Shown one piece after another: positions 26,770 through 33,329 of a stretch of 33,329 nt of DNA. The position numbers were made by a program, and so were the translations under genes. Location: NCBI GenBank assembly GCA_024763215.1, contig JANTFX010000026.1:1-33329 (forward strand), given 5' to 3'. A model generated the notes under the pieces. That model did not search any database and was not told the DNA's origin. It saw nothing but the letters and a program-made list of their open reading frames with translations. Within the stretch, counting starts at the first letter, position 1; each line of letters begins with the position of its first letter. Origin of the DNA: Candidatus Krumholzibacteriia bacterium (GTDB lineage Bacteria; Krumholzibacteriota; Krumholzibacteriia; LZORAL124-64-63).

Positions 26770-28686
26770 ATGTCCAGAAAACACCTGCTGGTTCTGTTGC
26801 TGGGGGCGGTCCTGTTGCTGGGGACCACCCCCCTGCTGGCCGACGATTTCTCCGACTCGGATTGTCTGGACTGCCACGGCGATCCCGATGGCGACGGGCC
26901 CTTCGTCGAGGTGGCCCAGCTCGAGGGCAGCATCCACGAGGGGCTTAGTTGCACCGATTGCCACACCGGTATCACCGAACTGCCCCACGAAGACATCGAG
27001 ATCGGCGCCCCCGCGTGCGCCGATTGCCATGATGATGTCGCCGAAGCCTACGTTCAGCACGGTCAGGGCATCGTGGGCAAGTCGCCCTACGTACCCACGT
27101 GCGCCGATTGCCACGGCAGCCATCACATCCTGGCCCCGGATGACGAGGACTCCAGCGTCAACACCAAGAATCTGCCTGCGACCTGCGCCAAGTGCCATGA
27201 GAACCAGGAATTCCTGGCCAAGGTGGGCATCCGCTTCAAGCACCCGGTGGAGGTCTACCAGCAGGGTGTCCACGGCAAGGAGCTGCCGGGCGTCAAGGCT
27301 TCGGCCGCGACCTGCGTGGATTGCCACGGGACCGCAAGCGACCCCCACCGCATCCTGCCGCCTGGGGATACCCGGTCGAGCATCAACTACTTCAACATCT
27401 CCGGAACCTGCGGCCACTGCCACCAGTCCATAGAACATGAATACGAGAAGGGCATCCACGGCCAGCTGGTCGCCCGGGGTGATGTCGATGCCCCCACCTG
27501 CACCCACTGCCACGGCGAGCACGGCATCCTGGAGGTCAACGACCCCCGTTCTCCGGTCAGCCCTTTCCGGGTTGCCGAGGCCACCTGCACCCCGTGCCAC
27601 GATTCGGCCAACCTCAACGAACGCTATGAGCTGCCCACGGGCACCCAGACCTCGTTCGTGGATTCCTACCACGGGCTCAAGAGCCAGAACGGCGATACCA
27701 AGGTGGCCAACTGCGCGTCGTGCCACGGCGCGCACCTGATCCTGCCCTCCAGCGATCCGGAATCCTCGGTCAACCCCGCCAACGTGGCCAAGACGTGCGG
27801 GCGCTGCCACGCCGGGATCACCGCCGAAACGGCCGCCAAGACCAGGATCCACGCCCCCTTGGCCGCGGACTCTGCGGGTCTGCCTGCCCTCTTCAAGCGG
27901 ATCTACCAGGTGTTGATCACTCTGGTCATCGGCGGGATGTTCTTCTATTGCCTTCTGGACTGGTTGCGCCAGGTACGCAACGCCATGGCGAAGCCGCAGG
28001 TTCGCCGCATGGAAATCGACGAGGTCCTGCAACACGCGGTGCTGGCCATCTCGTTCTCGGTCCTGGTGCTGACCGGTTTCGCCCTGCGGTTCTACGACGC
28101 CTGGTGGGCCCATCTGATCTTCGGCCACCAGGGAGGCGCCCATGTCCGCGGTCTGATCCACCGCATCGCCGCCGGCGTGATGACCTTCGGGGCCTTCTGG
28201 CACCTGGGTTACCTGATGACCACCAAGGGGAGGATCTTCCTGCGGGATATCGCCCCGCGGTTCGAGGACGCCATGCAGGCCCTGGGCATGTTCAAATACA
28301 ACCTGGGCCTGACCAACAAGGTCCCGGAAATGCGCCGCTTCTCCTTCGTCGAGAAGGCCGAGTACTGGGCCCTGATCTGGGGCACGGTCGTCATGGTGCT
28401 GACCGGCGCCTCCCTGTGGTTCGAACGGTACATCGTGCAGTACACGGGCAAGGAGCTCATCGACATCTTCCACGTGGTCCACTACTACGAAGCGTGGCTG
28501 GCCTTCCTGGCCATCCTCATCTGGCACATGTACGGGGTGATCTTCAACCCCCACGCCTACCCCATGAACCCCTCGTGGATCAACGGGAAGATGCCCAAGG
28601 AGATGTTCGAACACGAGCATCCGGCGGCGGTTTCTCCCGGCAACGTGGACAAGGTCAAGAGGCTGGGCCGGGAGCGGGAGGTCTAG
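26770..28686 (+). CDS. Inner-membrane multihaem cytochrome c fused to b-type cytochrome (CbcL-like quinone oxidoreductase)
   Basis: The 638-residue fusion has a signal peptide (LLVLLLGAVLLLGTTPLLA), then a periplasmic domain with eleven CxxCH motifs (CLDCH, CTDCH, CADCH twice, CAKCH, CVDCH, CGHCH, CTHCH, CTPCH, CASCH, CGRCH). From about residue 375 five membrane helices follow with His residues placed for two b haems (LQHAVL, IHRIAAG, FWHLGY, VVHYYEAW, IWHMYG). This is the architecture of Geobacter CbcL (nine c haems plus a di-haem b domain), which oxidises menaquinol and passes electrons to periplasmic cytochromes at low potential. ATG 26770 has GAAAGG upstream. Its divergence from the MtrA/MtrB-like pair makes it the likely inner-membrane entry point of the same pathway. 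Electron direction is inferred. Confidence 0.88.
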   Translation: MSRKHLLVLLLGAVLLLGTTPLLADDFSDSDCLDCHGDPDGDGPFVEVAQLEGSIHEGLSCTDCHTGITELPHEDIEIGAPACADCHDDVAEAYVQHGQGIVGKSPYVPTCADCHGSHHILAPDDEDSSVNTKNLPATCAKCHENQEFLAKVGIRFKHPVEVYQQGVHGKELPGVKASAATCVDCHGTASDPHRILPPGDTRSSINYFNISGTCGHCHQSIEHEYEKGIHGQLVARGDVDAPTCTHCHGEHGILEVNDPRSPVSPFRVAEATCTPCHDSANLNERYELPTGTQTSFVDSYHGLKSQNGDTKVANCASCHGAHLILPSSDPESSVNPANVAKTCGRCHAGITAETAAKTRIHAPLAADSAGLPALFKRIYQVLITLVIGGMFFYCLLDWLRQVRNAMAKPQVRRMEIDEVLQHAVLAISFSVLVLTGFALRFYDAWWAHLIFGHQGGAHVRGLIHRIAAGVMTFGAFWHLGYLMTTKGRIFLRDIAPRFEDAMQALGMFKYNLGLTNKVPEMRRFSFVEKAEYWALIWGTVVMVLTGASLWFERYIVQYTGKELIDIFHVVHYYEAWLAFLAILIWHMYGVIFNPHAYPMNPSWINGKMPKEMFEHEHPAAVSPGNVDKVKRLGREREV

Positions 28687-28722
28687 AGGCCCAGACCCCA
28701 GGCATTATCCTGCTTGATCAAT

Positions 28723-28755
28723 GTGCCCGGTGTTCCGACGCCGGGCACTTTTTAC
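28723..28755 (+). terminator. Rho-independent terminator after the CbcL-like gene
   Basis: GTGCCCGGTGT pairs with ACGCCGGGCAC (11 pairs, one G-T) around a TCCG tetraloop, and TTTTT follows directly. This is a strong terminator separating the cytochrome gene from the next plus-strand gene. Confidence 0.85.
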
Positions 28756-28817
28756 TTCAGTCATGTGGTTTTTTGCCGAATTAATATCAGAGTTCGTGGA
28801 CTTGAAAGGATCGCAGG

Positions 28818-31577
28818 ATGCCGAGGTTCGCCTACCTTGATCTGATAACGACTGCGGGTGCACCGGGGGCCAAGGCCCAGGTTTCCCAGGTGGTCGGGGA
28901 TTGGGCTTCTCGGGTTGCCGAGCAGGTGAAGGTGGCTCATGAGGGATGGGCCGCCCTGTCCGCCACCGGCCTTCCGGTGCCCGTTGTCTCGACCTTCCCG
29001 CTGCAGGATCCAGGTGCGGAGATGCCGGGGCTGCACTATGCGGTGGGGATGACCTGGTGGGACGGGCAGATCCGGCATCGCTGCTTCCTGGTCCCGGAAG
29101 CGGATTATGCCCAGGTGGATTTCCACCCCTATGCCCTGCTGGCCTCCCTTGCTGCGGACCTGCCCGCGTCACCGCCCTCCCCTGATCGTTACAAGGGAGA
29201 AGATCCTGACCCCGAGGCCGTTTCCCTGATCACCGAAGGGATTCAGCAGCTCCTGACCAGGGGCACCCTGCACCTGCCCCTGGGGTCGCTGGACCCTGAT
29301 TGCGACCGCATCCTGGCGCTGCTGGTGTCCGCCGTACCGGTGCGCACCCGGGCCGGCCTGAAATTCACGTCGTTCAGCCCCATCGAACCGTGGCTCTGGA
29401 ATCTGGCGGCCGCGCACCAGCCGGGCGGGTCGCTGGTGGACTGGAAGCGCCGGGTCCTGAATCTGACCGGTGTGGACCAGGGCCCGGACGCCACGGCCTA
29501 CATCCAGTCCGTGAACGACCTGCTGGCCGCCGGAAATTTCAGGGGCCTGGAGGAGCTGGCCCGACGTTCCTCCTTCCATCCGGCCCTCAACGCGGGGGTC
29601 AAACCAGCGGCCCGCGTGCTGCCCGTCCGTCTGGCCCCCACGGGGGCGGTCCCTGGCGCCGCGCCACCGGTCGCAAGGCCGCGGGAACAGGCCCTTCCCG
29701 GCCGGAACCCGGTGCCGCAGGAATCGCCGGCCACCCGGGCACCGAAGCGACGCGTGGTCCTGGAAAGGCGCAAGCTCCGCAACGTCACCATCGTCGGGCC
29801 TCATGGACGCCGCGGAAATGCAGGCCGTGTGGTTCCGATCCTGGCCGTTCTGCTGCTGCTGGCCGGAGGGTGGTGGCTGGGCTCGGTGCCGGGCCTTTCC
29901 CTGTCCTCGGTCAGGCAATGGCTGCACAGGGACGGCGGTCCGGATACGGAGCCCCAGGCGGCCCCCCTGCTGTCGGTGGTGGACGTGGGGCAATCATACA
30001 GCCGGATCCTCAAGGAATACCGGATGCGGACCCTGGTCGATGGCTGGCGGGAAGACAAGGCCCGCAGCCAGGCCCTGGATTCCCTGAAGGTCGGCGCGGT
30101 CAGGCCTCTGGTGGGGCAGATGGCCACTTATCTGACCGTGGTCCAGGAAGGGATCCAGCAGGGATCCCGGCCACGGCGGGAGGTGCGCAGGCTGGAAACG
30201 TTGGCCGGGGCGGGGCGGGATCTGGGCAGGGACCTGCAGCGGCTCGAACTGGCCTGGTACTCCCTGGCGACCGGGACCTGCTGGCGCGACCTGGGCAGCC
30301 TTCCCGATTCCCTGGTCGGCTCCCGCTACGATTCCCTGGCTGCGTCCGGCCATGACCTGGACGAGGAGGTCGCCGAGGCCCTGGGCTTGCAGGGTCAGTC
30401 AAAGGCCCTGCAACTGGCCCGGAACCAGGCCGAGGCCATGGGGCGGTTGGTGGATCTGTTCCAGGTAGGATCCTGGCAGCCCCAATGGCAGCAGGATCTG
30501 CTGGCGGCCGCGGGCCGGGTTTCGCCGGCGGCAAGCCCCATCACCAGGACCTTCGACAACTGCGCCTTCGCCTTTGCGCGTCTGAAGGCTGCCGAACACA
30601 CCCGGCAGTCCCGGGTTCTGCCTTTCAGCCGGAACTGGACGCAGGGCACCTGGCCGGGGGCCGAGGTCCAGGCCGTGCTGCCCAAGCTGCGCGAGATCGT
30701 CCAGGCTTTTCCGGCAGGCCAGGCGCCTGGGATGGTAACCGCAACGGTGAAGCTGTATTCCACGCTCGAGAACCCGGAGCGGGCGTCGTTGCGCGCGGCG
30801 GCAGACGCCGATTTCTGGCAGGGGTTGAACGGCAACCCCGCCGTGATGTTCGACCCGGGATTGTACGAGGATGTCCTGGGGCGACTGCGTTTCGAGGCCC
30901 TCAGGCCCTATCTGGACCGCGGCGACCCGCCGGCGGACTGGCCGGATCACCTGGTGACCCTTGCCGCCGCTCCGATCTACCAGGAGTTCTACGCCCTGCT
31001 GGGCACGGTCCAGGATCCGGATGTCTGGCGCGCCTATGCGGCGGAGATTCCCGACCCCTTCCTGGCGCGCTGGGCGCGCCGGCTGGGGACCGGCTACGAA
31101 GATGCCGGCAGGAGCCGCCTGACGGCCATTGCCGAGCATCCTGGGTGCCGGGCCCAGGCGGCCATGACCGCCGCCATGCTGGCGGCCATGTCCAGTCCCC
31201 AGGCGGTCCACATCAGGGGTGTTGAGGCCGATCTGGCAGCCGCGGGCATAGGCGGCCCGGTGACCCTGGAACTGGCGGTTGAACCCGGAGGTGGCGGCCC
31301 CTTGAGTCAGGAGCTGTTGATCCCCCCAATGGGCCACCTCGAGGCTGACCTGGACTGGTCGCTCAGCCTGGAACCCGGGCAGCGGGTCGTCGTCAGGGTG
31401 AAGGATACTACCGGGGGGGCGATCCTGTGGCAGGCTGTTTGCCCGGCGCTGCTGGAGGGCGGGGGGCCTGAGGATCTGGCCCGGGAGTTGACGTCCTCAG
31501 GGGGGAAGATCATCTTTGACGTGGATCAGGCCCACTGGCCGCAGCATGAACTGGAGGATTCGAACACGATTTTTTGA
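28818..31577 (+). CDS. Unrecognised 919-residue single-pass membrane protein
   Basis: I do not recognise a family with confidence. Residues 1 to about 260 form a globular N-terminal domain with a segment DRILALLVSAVPVRTRAGLKFTSFSP that faintly recalls N-terminal regions of GTPase-associated (GAP1-type) proteins. A Pro/Arg-rich linker (about 265-335) leads to one hydrophobic helix (VVPILAVLLLLAGGWWLG, about 338-357). The remaining 560 residues are mostly helical, Trp/Leu/Arg-rich, ending in a beta-rich part (about 805-919). There is no signal peptide, so the N-terminal half is probably cytoplasmic and the long C-terminal part periplasmic. GAAAGG precedes the ATG. It is transcribed alone, between two terminators. 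Large multidomain proteins with a central helix often act in signalling or envelope assembly, but nothing here proves a role. Confidence 0.7.
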   Translation: MPRFAYLDLITTAGAPGAKAQVSQVVGDWASRVAEQVKVAHEGWAALSATGLPVPVVSTFPLQDPGAEMPGLHYAVGMTWWDGQIRHRCFLVPEADYAQVDFHPYALLASLAADLPASPPSPDRYKGEDPDPEAVSLITEGIQQLLTRGTLHLPLGSLDPDCDRILALLVSAVPVRTRAGLKFTSFSPIEPWLWNLAAAHQPGGSLVDWKRRVLNLTGVDQGPDATAYIQSVNDLLAAGNFRGLEELARRSSFHPALNAGVKPAARVLPVRLAPTGAVPGAAPPVARPREQALPGRNPVPQESPATRAPKRRVVLERRKLRNVTIVGPHGRRGNAGRVVPILAVLLLLAGGWWLGSVPGLSLSSVRQWLHRDGGPDTEPQAAPLLSVVDVGQSYSRILKEYRMRTLVDGWREDKARSQALDSLKVGAVRPLVGQMATYLTVVQEGIQQGSRPRREVRRLETLAGAGRDLGRDLQRLELAWYSLATGTCWRDLGSLPDSLVGSRYDSLAASGHDLDEEVAEALGLQGQSKALQLARNQAEAMGRLVDLFQVGSWQPQWQQDLLAAAGRVSPAASPITRTFDNCAFAFARLKAAEHTRQSRVLPFSRNWTQGTWPGAEVQAVLPKLREIVQAFPAGQAPGMVTATVKLYSTLENPERASLRAAADADFWQGLNGNPAVMFDPGLYEDVLGRLRFEALRPYLDRGDPPADWPDHLVTLAAAPIYQEFYALLGTVQDPDVWRAYAAEIPDPFLARWARRLGTGYEDAGRSRLTAIAEHPGCRAQAAMTAAMLAAMSSPQAVHIRGVEADLAAAGIGGPVTLELAVEPGGGGPLSQELLIPPMGHLEADLDWSLSLEPGQRVVVRVKDTTGGAILWQAVCPALLEGGGPEDLARELTSSGGKIIFDVDQAHWPQHELEDSNTIF

Positions 31578-31697
31578 GCCGGATTTTTCCGGCAAACGGG
31601 AACCCGGAGCCGCATTCCGGGTTCATCACAAACAACCCCCCACGGTGCGGATTTCGGTCTACCCCCTTGGCCGACCGTGTCGCGGGGGGTCATTTTT
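31578..31697. terminator. Convergent terminator cluster
   Basis: Three inverted repeats lie between the convergent genes: GCCGG/CCGGC around ATTTTT right after the stop (31578-31593); GAACCCGG/CCGGGTTC (31600-31624); and a long-range ACCCCCCACGGT with ACCGT...GGGGGGT (31635-31646 with 31674-31690) followed by CATTTTT. The last has T residues on the plus strand and overlaps the SelW-like stop codon. Confidence 0.55.
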
Positions 31698-31917
31698 CCC
31701 GTGCGGGTAGCGAGGCCAGGATCTCCTCATCCGTGGGGAAACGGCCCAGTTCCTTCTTGCTGAACACCAGCTCGCCGTCCAGCCGGACCTCGAAAACGCC
31801 CCCGCTGGAAGGGATCAGATCCGCCTCGTATCCACGCTCTTTCCTGATGCTTTCCGCCAGACCGGCGGCACGCGGCTCGTAGTTTCAAACCTGGCAGTAT
31901 TCGATGCTGATATGCAT
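31690..31917 (-). CDS. SelW/Rdx-like selenoprotein (Sec at codon 11, CxxU)
   Basis: Read through a TGA at 31885-31887 the gene gives 75 residues: MHISIEYCQV-U-NYEPRAAGLAE, then an alpha/beta thioredoxin-like body with SSGGVFEVRLDGELVFSKK and GRFPTDEEIL. This is the Rdx (SelW/SelT/SelH) family: a beta-strand, the redox motif C8-x-x-U11, then the conserved Y/R/A helix, and later the G-x-F-E/D-V and F-S-K motifs. Family members often have CxxC or CxxU here, so the TGA is in exactly the Sec position. A GAGGAG ribosome-binding site lies 7 nt before the ATG. A SECIS-like hairpin follows the TGA. It lies 39 bp after the dehydrogenase gene and is probably in the same operon. Function: small thiol/selenol oxidoreductase of unknown partner. 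Standard gene calling would miss it. Confidence 0.88.
31854..31868 (-). promoter_or_regulatory. Bacterial SECIS hairpin of the SelW-like gene
   Basis: Nucleotides 17-21 after the TGA (CCGCC) pair perfectly with nt 27-31 (GGCGG) around the loop GGUCU at nt 22-26. The same GGUCU loop is found in the E. coli fdhF element that SelB recognises. The short GC stem and its distance from the TGA fit the bacterial SECIS rules. Confidence 0.75.
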
Positions 31918-31956
31918 GGCGTGCTCCTCGTTGCTCGCCCTGCGCCACCGGCCCGC

Positions 31957-33132
31957 TCAGAACTGAAGCAGGGGCTTGGGCCACGCGGCCAGGGTGTCCT
32001 CGAACGACGTGGGGTCGAAGTCGGCGATATGGACCACCGCCTCGTCGCCGCCGCCGAGGATGATATCGTGGATGTTGTCCTGGATGCCGTTGCTGCGGTC
32101 CTCCAGGAGGTTCCTGGTAATATACCAGGTTTCGAAGATCCGGCGACCGATCACGCTGTGCAGCTTCAAGCCGTTGACGATGACCCGGTCGAAGGCCTGG
32201 ATATGGAAATTGCCCTGCTTGAGGCCGAACAGGATGATCTCCCCGCCTCGCCGCGTGGACTGGATGGCGTTGTTGACGCTGGAGTTGAAGCCCGCCATGT
32301 CCATGGAGACGTCGGCTCCGATGCCGCGGCAGGCCTCCCGGACCTGGCGGACGACCCCCTTGTCAGCGGACCAGGCATGCGGACGGTCATGGTTGATCCT
32401 GAGGGGGATCACCTCGTCGGCCCCCAGGGCCAGGGCCATCTTGCGGTTGGCTTCCTGGGGCTCGACGCCGATGATGCGGGTGGCCCCCAGCGCCCGGGCG
32501 ATCATGATGGTGAACAGGCCGATGGTGCCGCAGCCGAAGATGGCCACGGTCTTGCCGCGCAGGTCGCAGGCGGTGCAGGCGTGGACGGCGTTGCCGAAGG
32601 GTTCCTGGAGGGCGGCGACCTTCATGCCGATGCGCCGCGGATCGGTGGGCCACAGGACGTTGGCCGGCAGCTTGATGTACTCGGCGAAGCAGCCGTTCCT
32701 GCCGATGCCGATGATCACGTCCTTGCTGCAGATGTGGGTCTGCCCGATCCGGCACTGGTAACAGGTGCCGCAGATGATGTGGCTCTCTGTGGAGACGATG
32801 TCCTTGGGACGGTAACCCCAGCGCGACTGGACCCGCGATCCGGTGGCCACGATCTCGCCGACCATCTCGTGGCCGATGATCCGGGTGGTTTCGCGCGCGC
32901 GCTTGAGGCTGTCGAAGATCATGCCCTTGAAGGCGGTCCGGTTCCAGATGCCGCGGTCGCTGCCGCAGAAGCCGGCGAAGATGACCTTGACCAGGACCGC
33001 TTCGCTGTCATCGGGGTTTTTGCCCTCGTCCAGAACCGGCTTGGGCATGCCCTGTTTGATGAAACCGCGGGTGCGGTCCCAGGGCATGGAGGACTTGTCG
33101 TAGACCAGGCTTTGCATGGTTTCGATACTCAA
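31957..33132 (-). CDS. Zinc-dependent alcohol dehydrogenase, L-threonine-3-dehydrogenase-like
   Basis: This 391-residue medium-chain dehydrogenase uses NAD(P)+ to oxidise an alcohol. The catalytic zinc site is shown by FAGFCGSDRGIWN and GHEMVGEIVATGS, and a structural zinc loop is present (CGTCYQCRIGQTHIC). The Rossmann motif is AIFGCGTIGLFTIMIARALGA. EPFGNAVHAC resembles the DPFGNAVHT segment of threonine dehydrogenase, so that substrate or a related polyol is possible. It is about 50 residues longer than Tdh, mostly at the N-terminus and C-terminus. The start is TTG at 33132, because GGAGGTG lies 5 nt upstream; the next ATG is 22 nt from that site. The SelW-like gene follows after 39 bp. 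Confidence 0.85.
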   Translation of the reverse strand: MSIETMQSLVYDKSSMPWDRTRGFIKQGMPKPVLDEGKNPDDSEAVLVKVIFAGFCGSDRGIWNRTAFKGMIFDSLKRARETTRIIGHEMVGEIVATGSRVQSRWGYRPKDIVSTESHIICGTCYQCRIGQTHICSKDVIIGIGRNGCFAEYIKLPANVLWPTDPRRIGMKVAALQEPFGNAVHACTACDLRGKTVAIFGCGTIGLFTIMIARALGATRIIGVEPQEANRKMALALGADEVIPLRINHDRPHAWSADKGVVRQVREACRGIGADVSMDMAGFNSSVNNAIQSTRRGGEIILFGLKQGNFHIQAFDRVIVNGLKLHSVIGRRIFETWYITRNLLEDRSNGIQDNIHDIILGGGDEAVVHIADFDPTSFEDTLAAWPKPLLQF

Positions 33133-33156
33133 CAGGGCACCTCCAGAGCGACCTCG

Positions 33157-33186
33157 AAAAAAACCGGCAGGTTTCTCCTGCCGGTT
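33157..33186 (-). terminator. Rho-independent terminator of the gene upstream of the dehydrogenase
   Basis: On the minus strand AACCGGCAGG/CCTGCCGGTT forms a perfect 10-bp stem with a 5-nt loop, followed by seven T residues (complement of 33157-33163). It ends the transcript of the partial gene at the window edge and separates it from the dehydrogenase operon. Confidence 0.85.
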
Positions 33187-33211
33187 CTCCGGTTGCTCCG
33201 GCAGGAGGGGG

Positions 33212-33329
33212 TCAGTTCAGGGGGTCGTCGGGGTCGATCCCGAAGGCCCATTCTTCCTCGTCGCGACCGTTGCCCGGTCCGGCCTCGTGTTCCTCTTCGG
33301 CCAGCAGGTCGTCAAGGGAGACCATTTCC
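33212..33329 (-). CDS. C-terminal end of an acidic protein (partial at the window edge)
   Basis: An open frame on the minus strand enters from the right edge and stops with TGA at 33212-33214. It contains an internal ATG at 33325, which would give 37 residues beginning VSLDDLLAEEEHEAGPG and ending FGIDPDDPLN. The tail is strongly acidic. It is followed by a strong terminator, which supports a real gene. Whether the ATG is the start or the sequence is the tail of a longer protein cannot be seen, and I recognise no family. Confidence 0.5.
   Translation of the reverse strand, partial: EMVSLDDLLAEEEHEAGPGNGRDEEEWAFGIDPDDPLN

Overview
The window is GC-rich bacterial chromosome with tightly packed, mostly co-directional operons. 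The secreted protein with a C-terminal FlgD/T9SS-like tail (YPNPFNP motif), the multiheme cytochromes, the PstC/PstA permeases with large periplasmic inserts and the use of selenocysteine together suggest a Gram-negative member of the FCB or a neighbouring candidate phylum (Eisenbacteria/Krumholzibacteriota-like), or an organism with deltaproteobacteria-like physiology. The taxonomy is inference; there is no marker gene here.

Layout. 1-736: a terminator and a small exported protein that may be frameshifted. 737-2017 (-): secreted TIM-barrel glycosidase-like protein. 2231-11809 (-): a copper/silver efflux operon in the order outer-membrane factor, CusB-like adaptor, CusA-like RND pump, sensor kinase, sigma54-type response regulator. 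It is preceded by a good -24/-12 promoter and two upstream dyads. 12068-13390 (+): exonuclease III and a YkgJ-type cysteine-cluster protein. 13397-16537 (-): phoB-phoR-phoU, divergent from 16799-22785 (+) pstS-pstC-pstA-pstB, with 11-bp-phased TTTACAA repeats (Pho-box-like) between them. 22876-26162 (-): a decaheme MtrA/DmsE-type cytochrome and an MtrB/PioB-type outer-membrane barrel. 26770-28686 (+): divergent inner-membrane 11-heme c / b-type cytochrome (CbcL-like). 28818-31577 (+): an unrecognised 919-residue membrane-anchored protein. 31690-33132 (-): zinc alcohol/threonine-dehydrogenase-like protein followed by a SelW/Rdx-like protein. 33212-33325 (-): the 3' end of another gene.

The main discovery candidate is selenocysteine. 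The SelW-like gene has an in-frame TGA in the CxxU position. The MtrB-like barrel gene also has a single in-frame TGA at codon 605. Beyond it the same frame continues for 153 residues of good beta-barrel sequence ending in the Phe expected of an outer-membrane protein. Both TGA codons are followed by a hairpin whose GGU apical loop starts exactly 22 nt after the TGA, as expected of bacterial SECIS elements. I therefore read the barrel as a selenoprotein, with Sec predicted in an extracellular loop of an extracellular-electron-transfer conduit. The barrel also has its own CxxCH haem motif. I do not know of a described selenoprotein in this family.

How the parts work together: the CbcL-like protein would take electrons from the quinone pool, the decaheme MtrA would carry them through the barrel, and no separate surface cytochrome (MtrC/OmcA) is encoded next to them. 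The metal-efflux operon appears to be self-regulated through sigma54 by its own two-component system. The Pho/Pst cluster is a complete phosphate-starvation unit.
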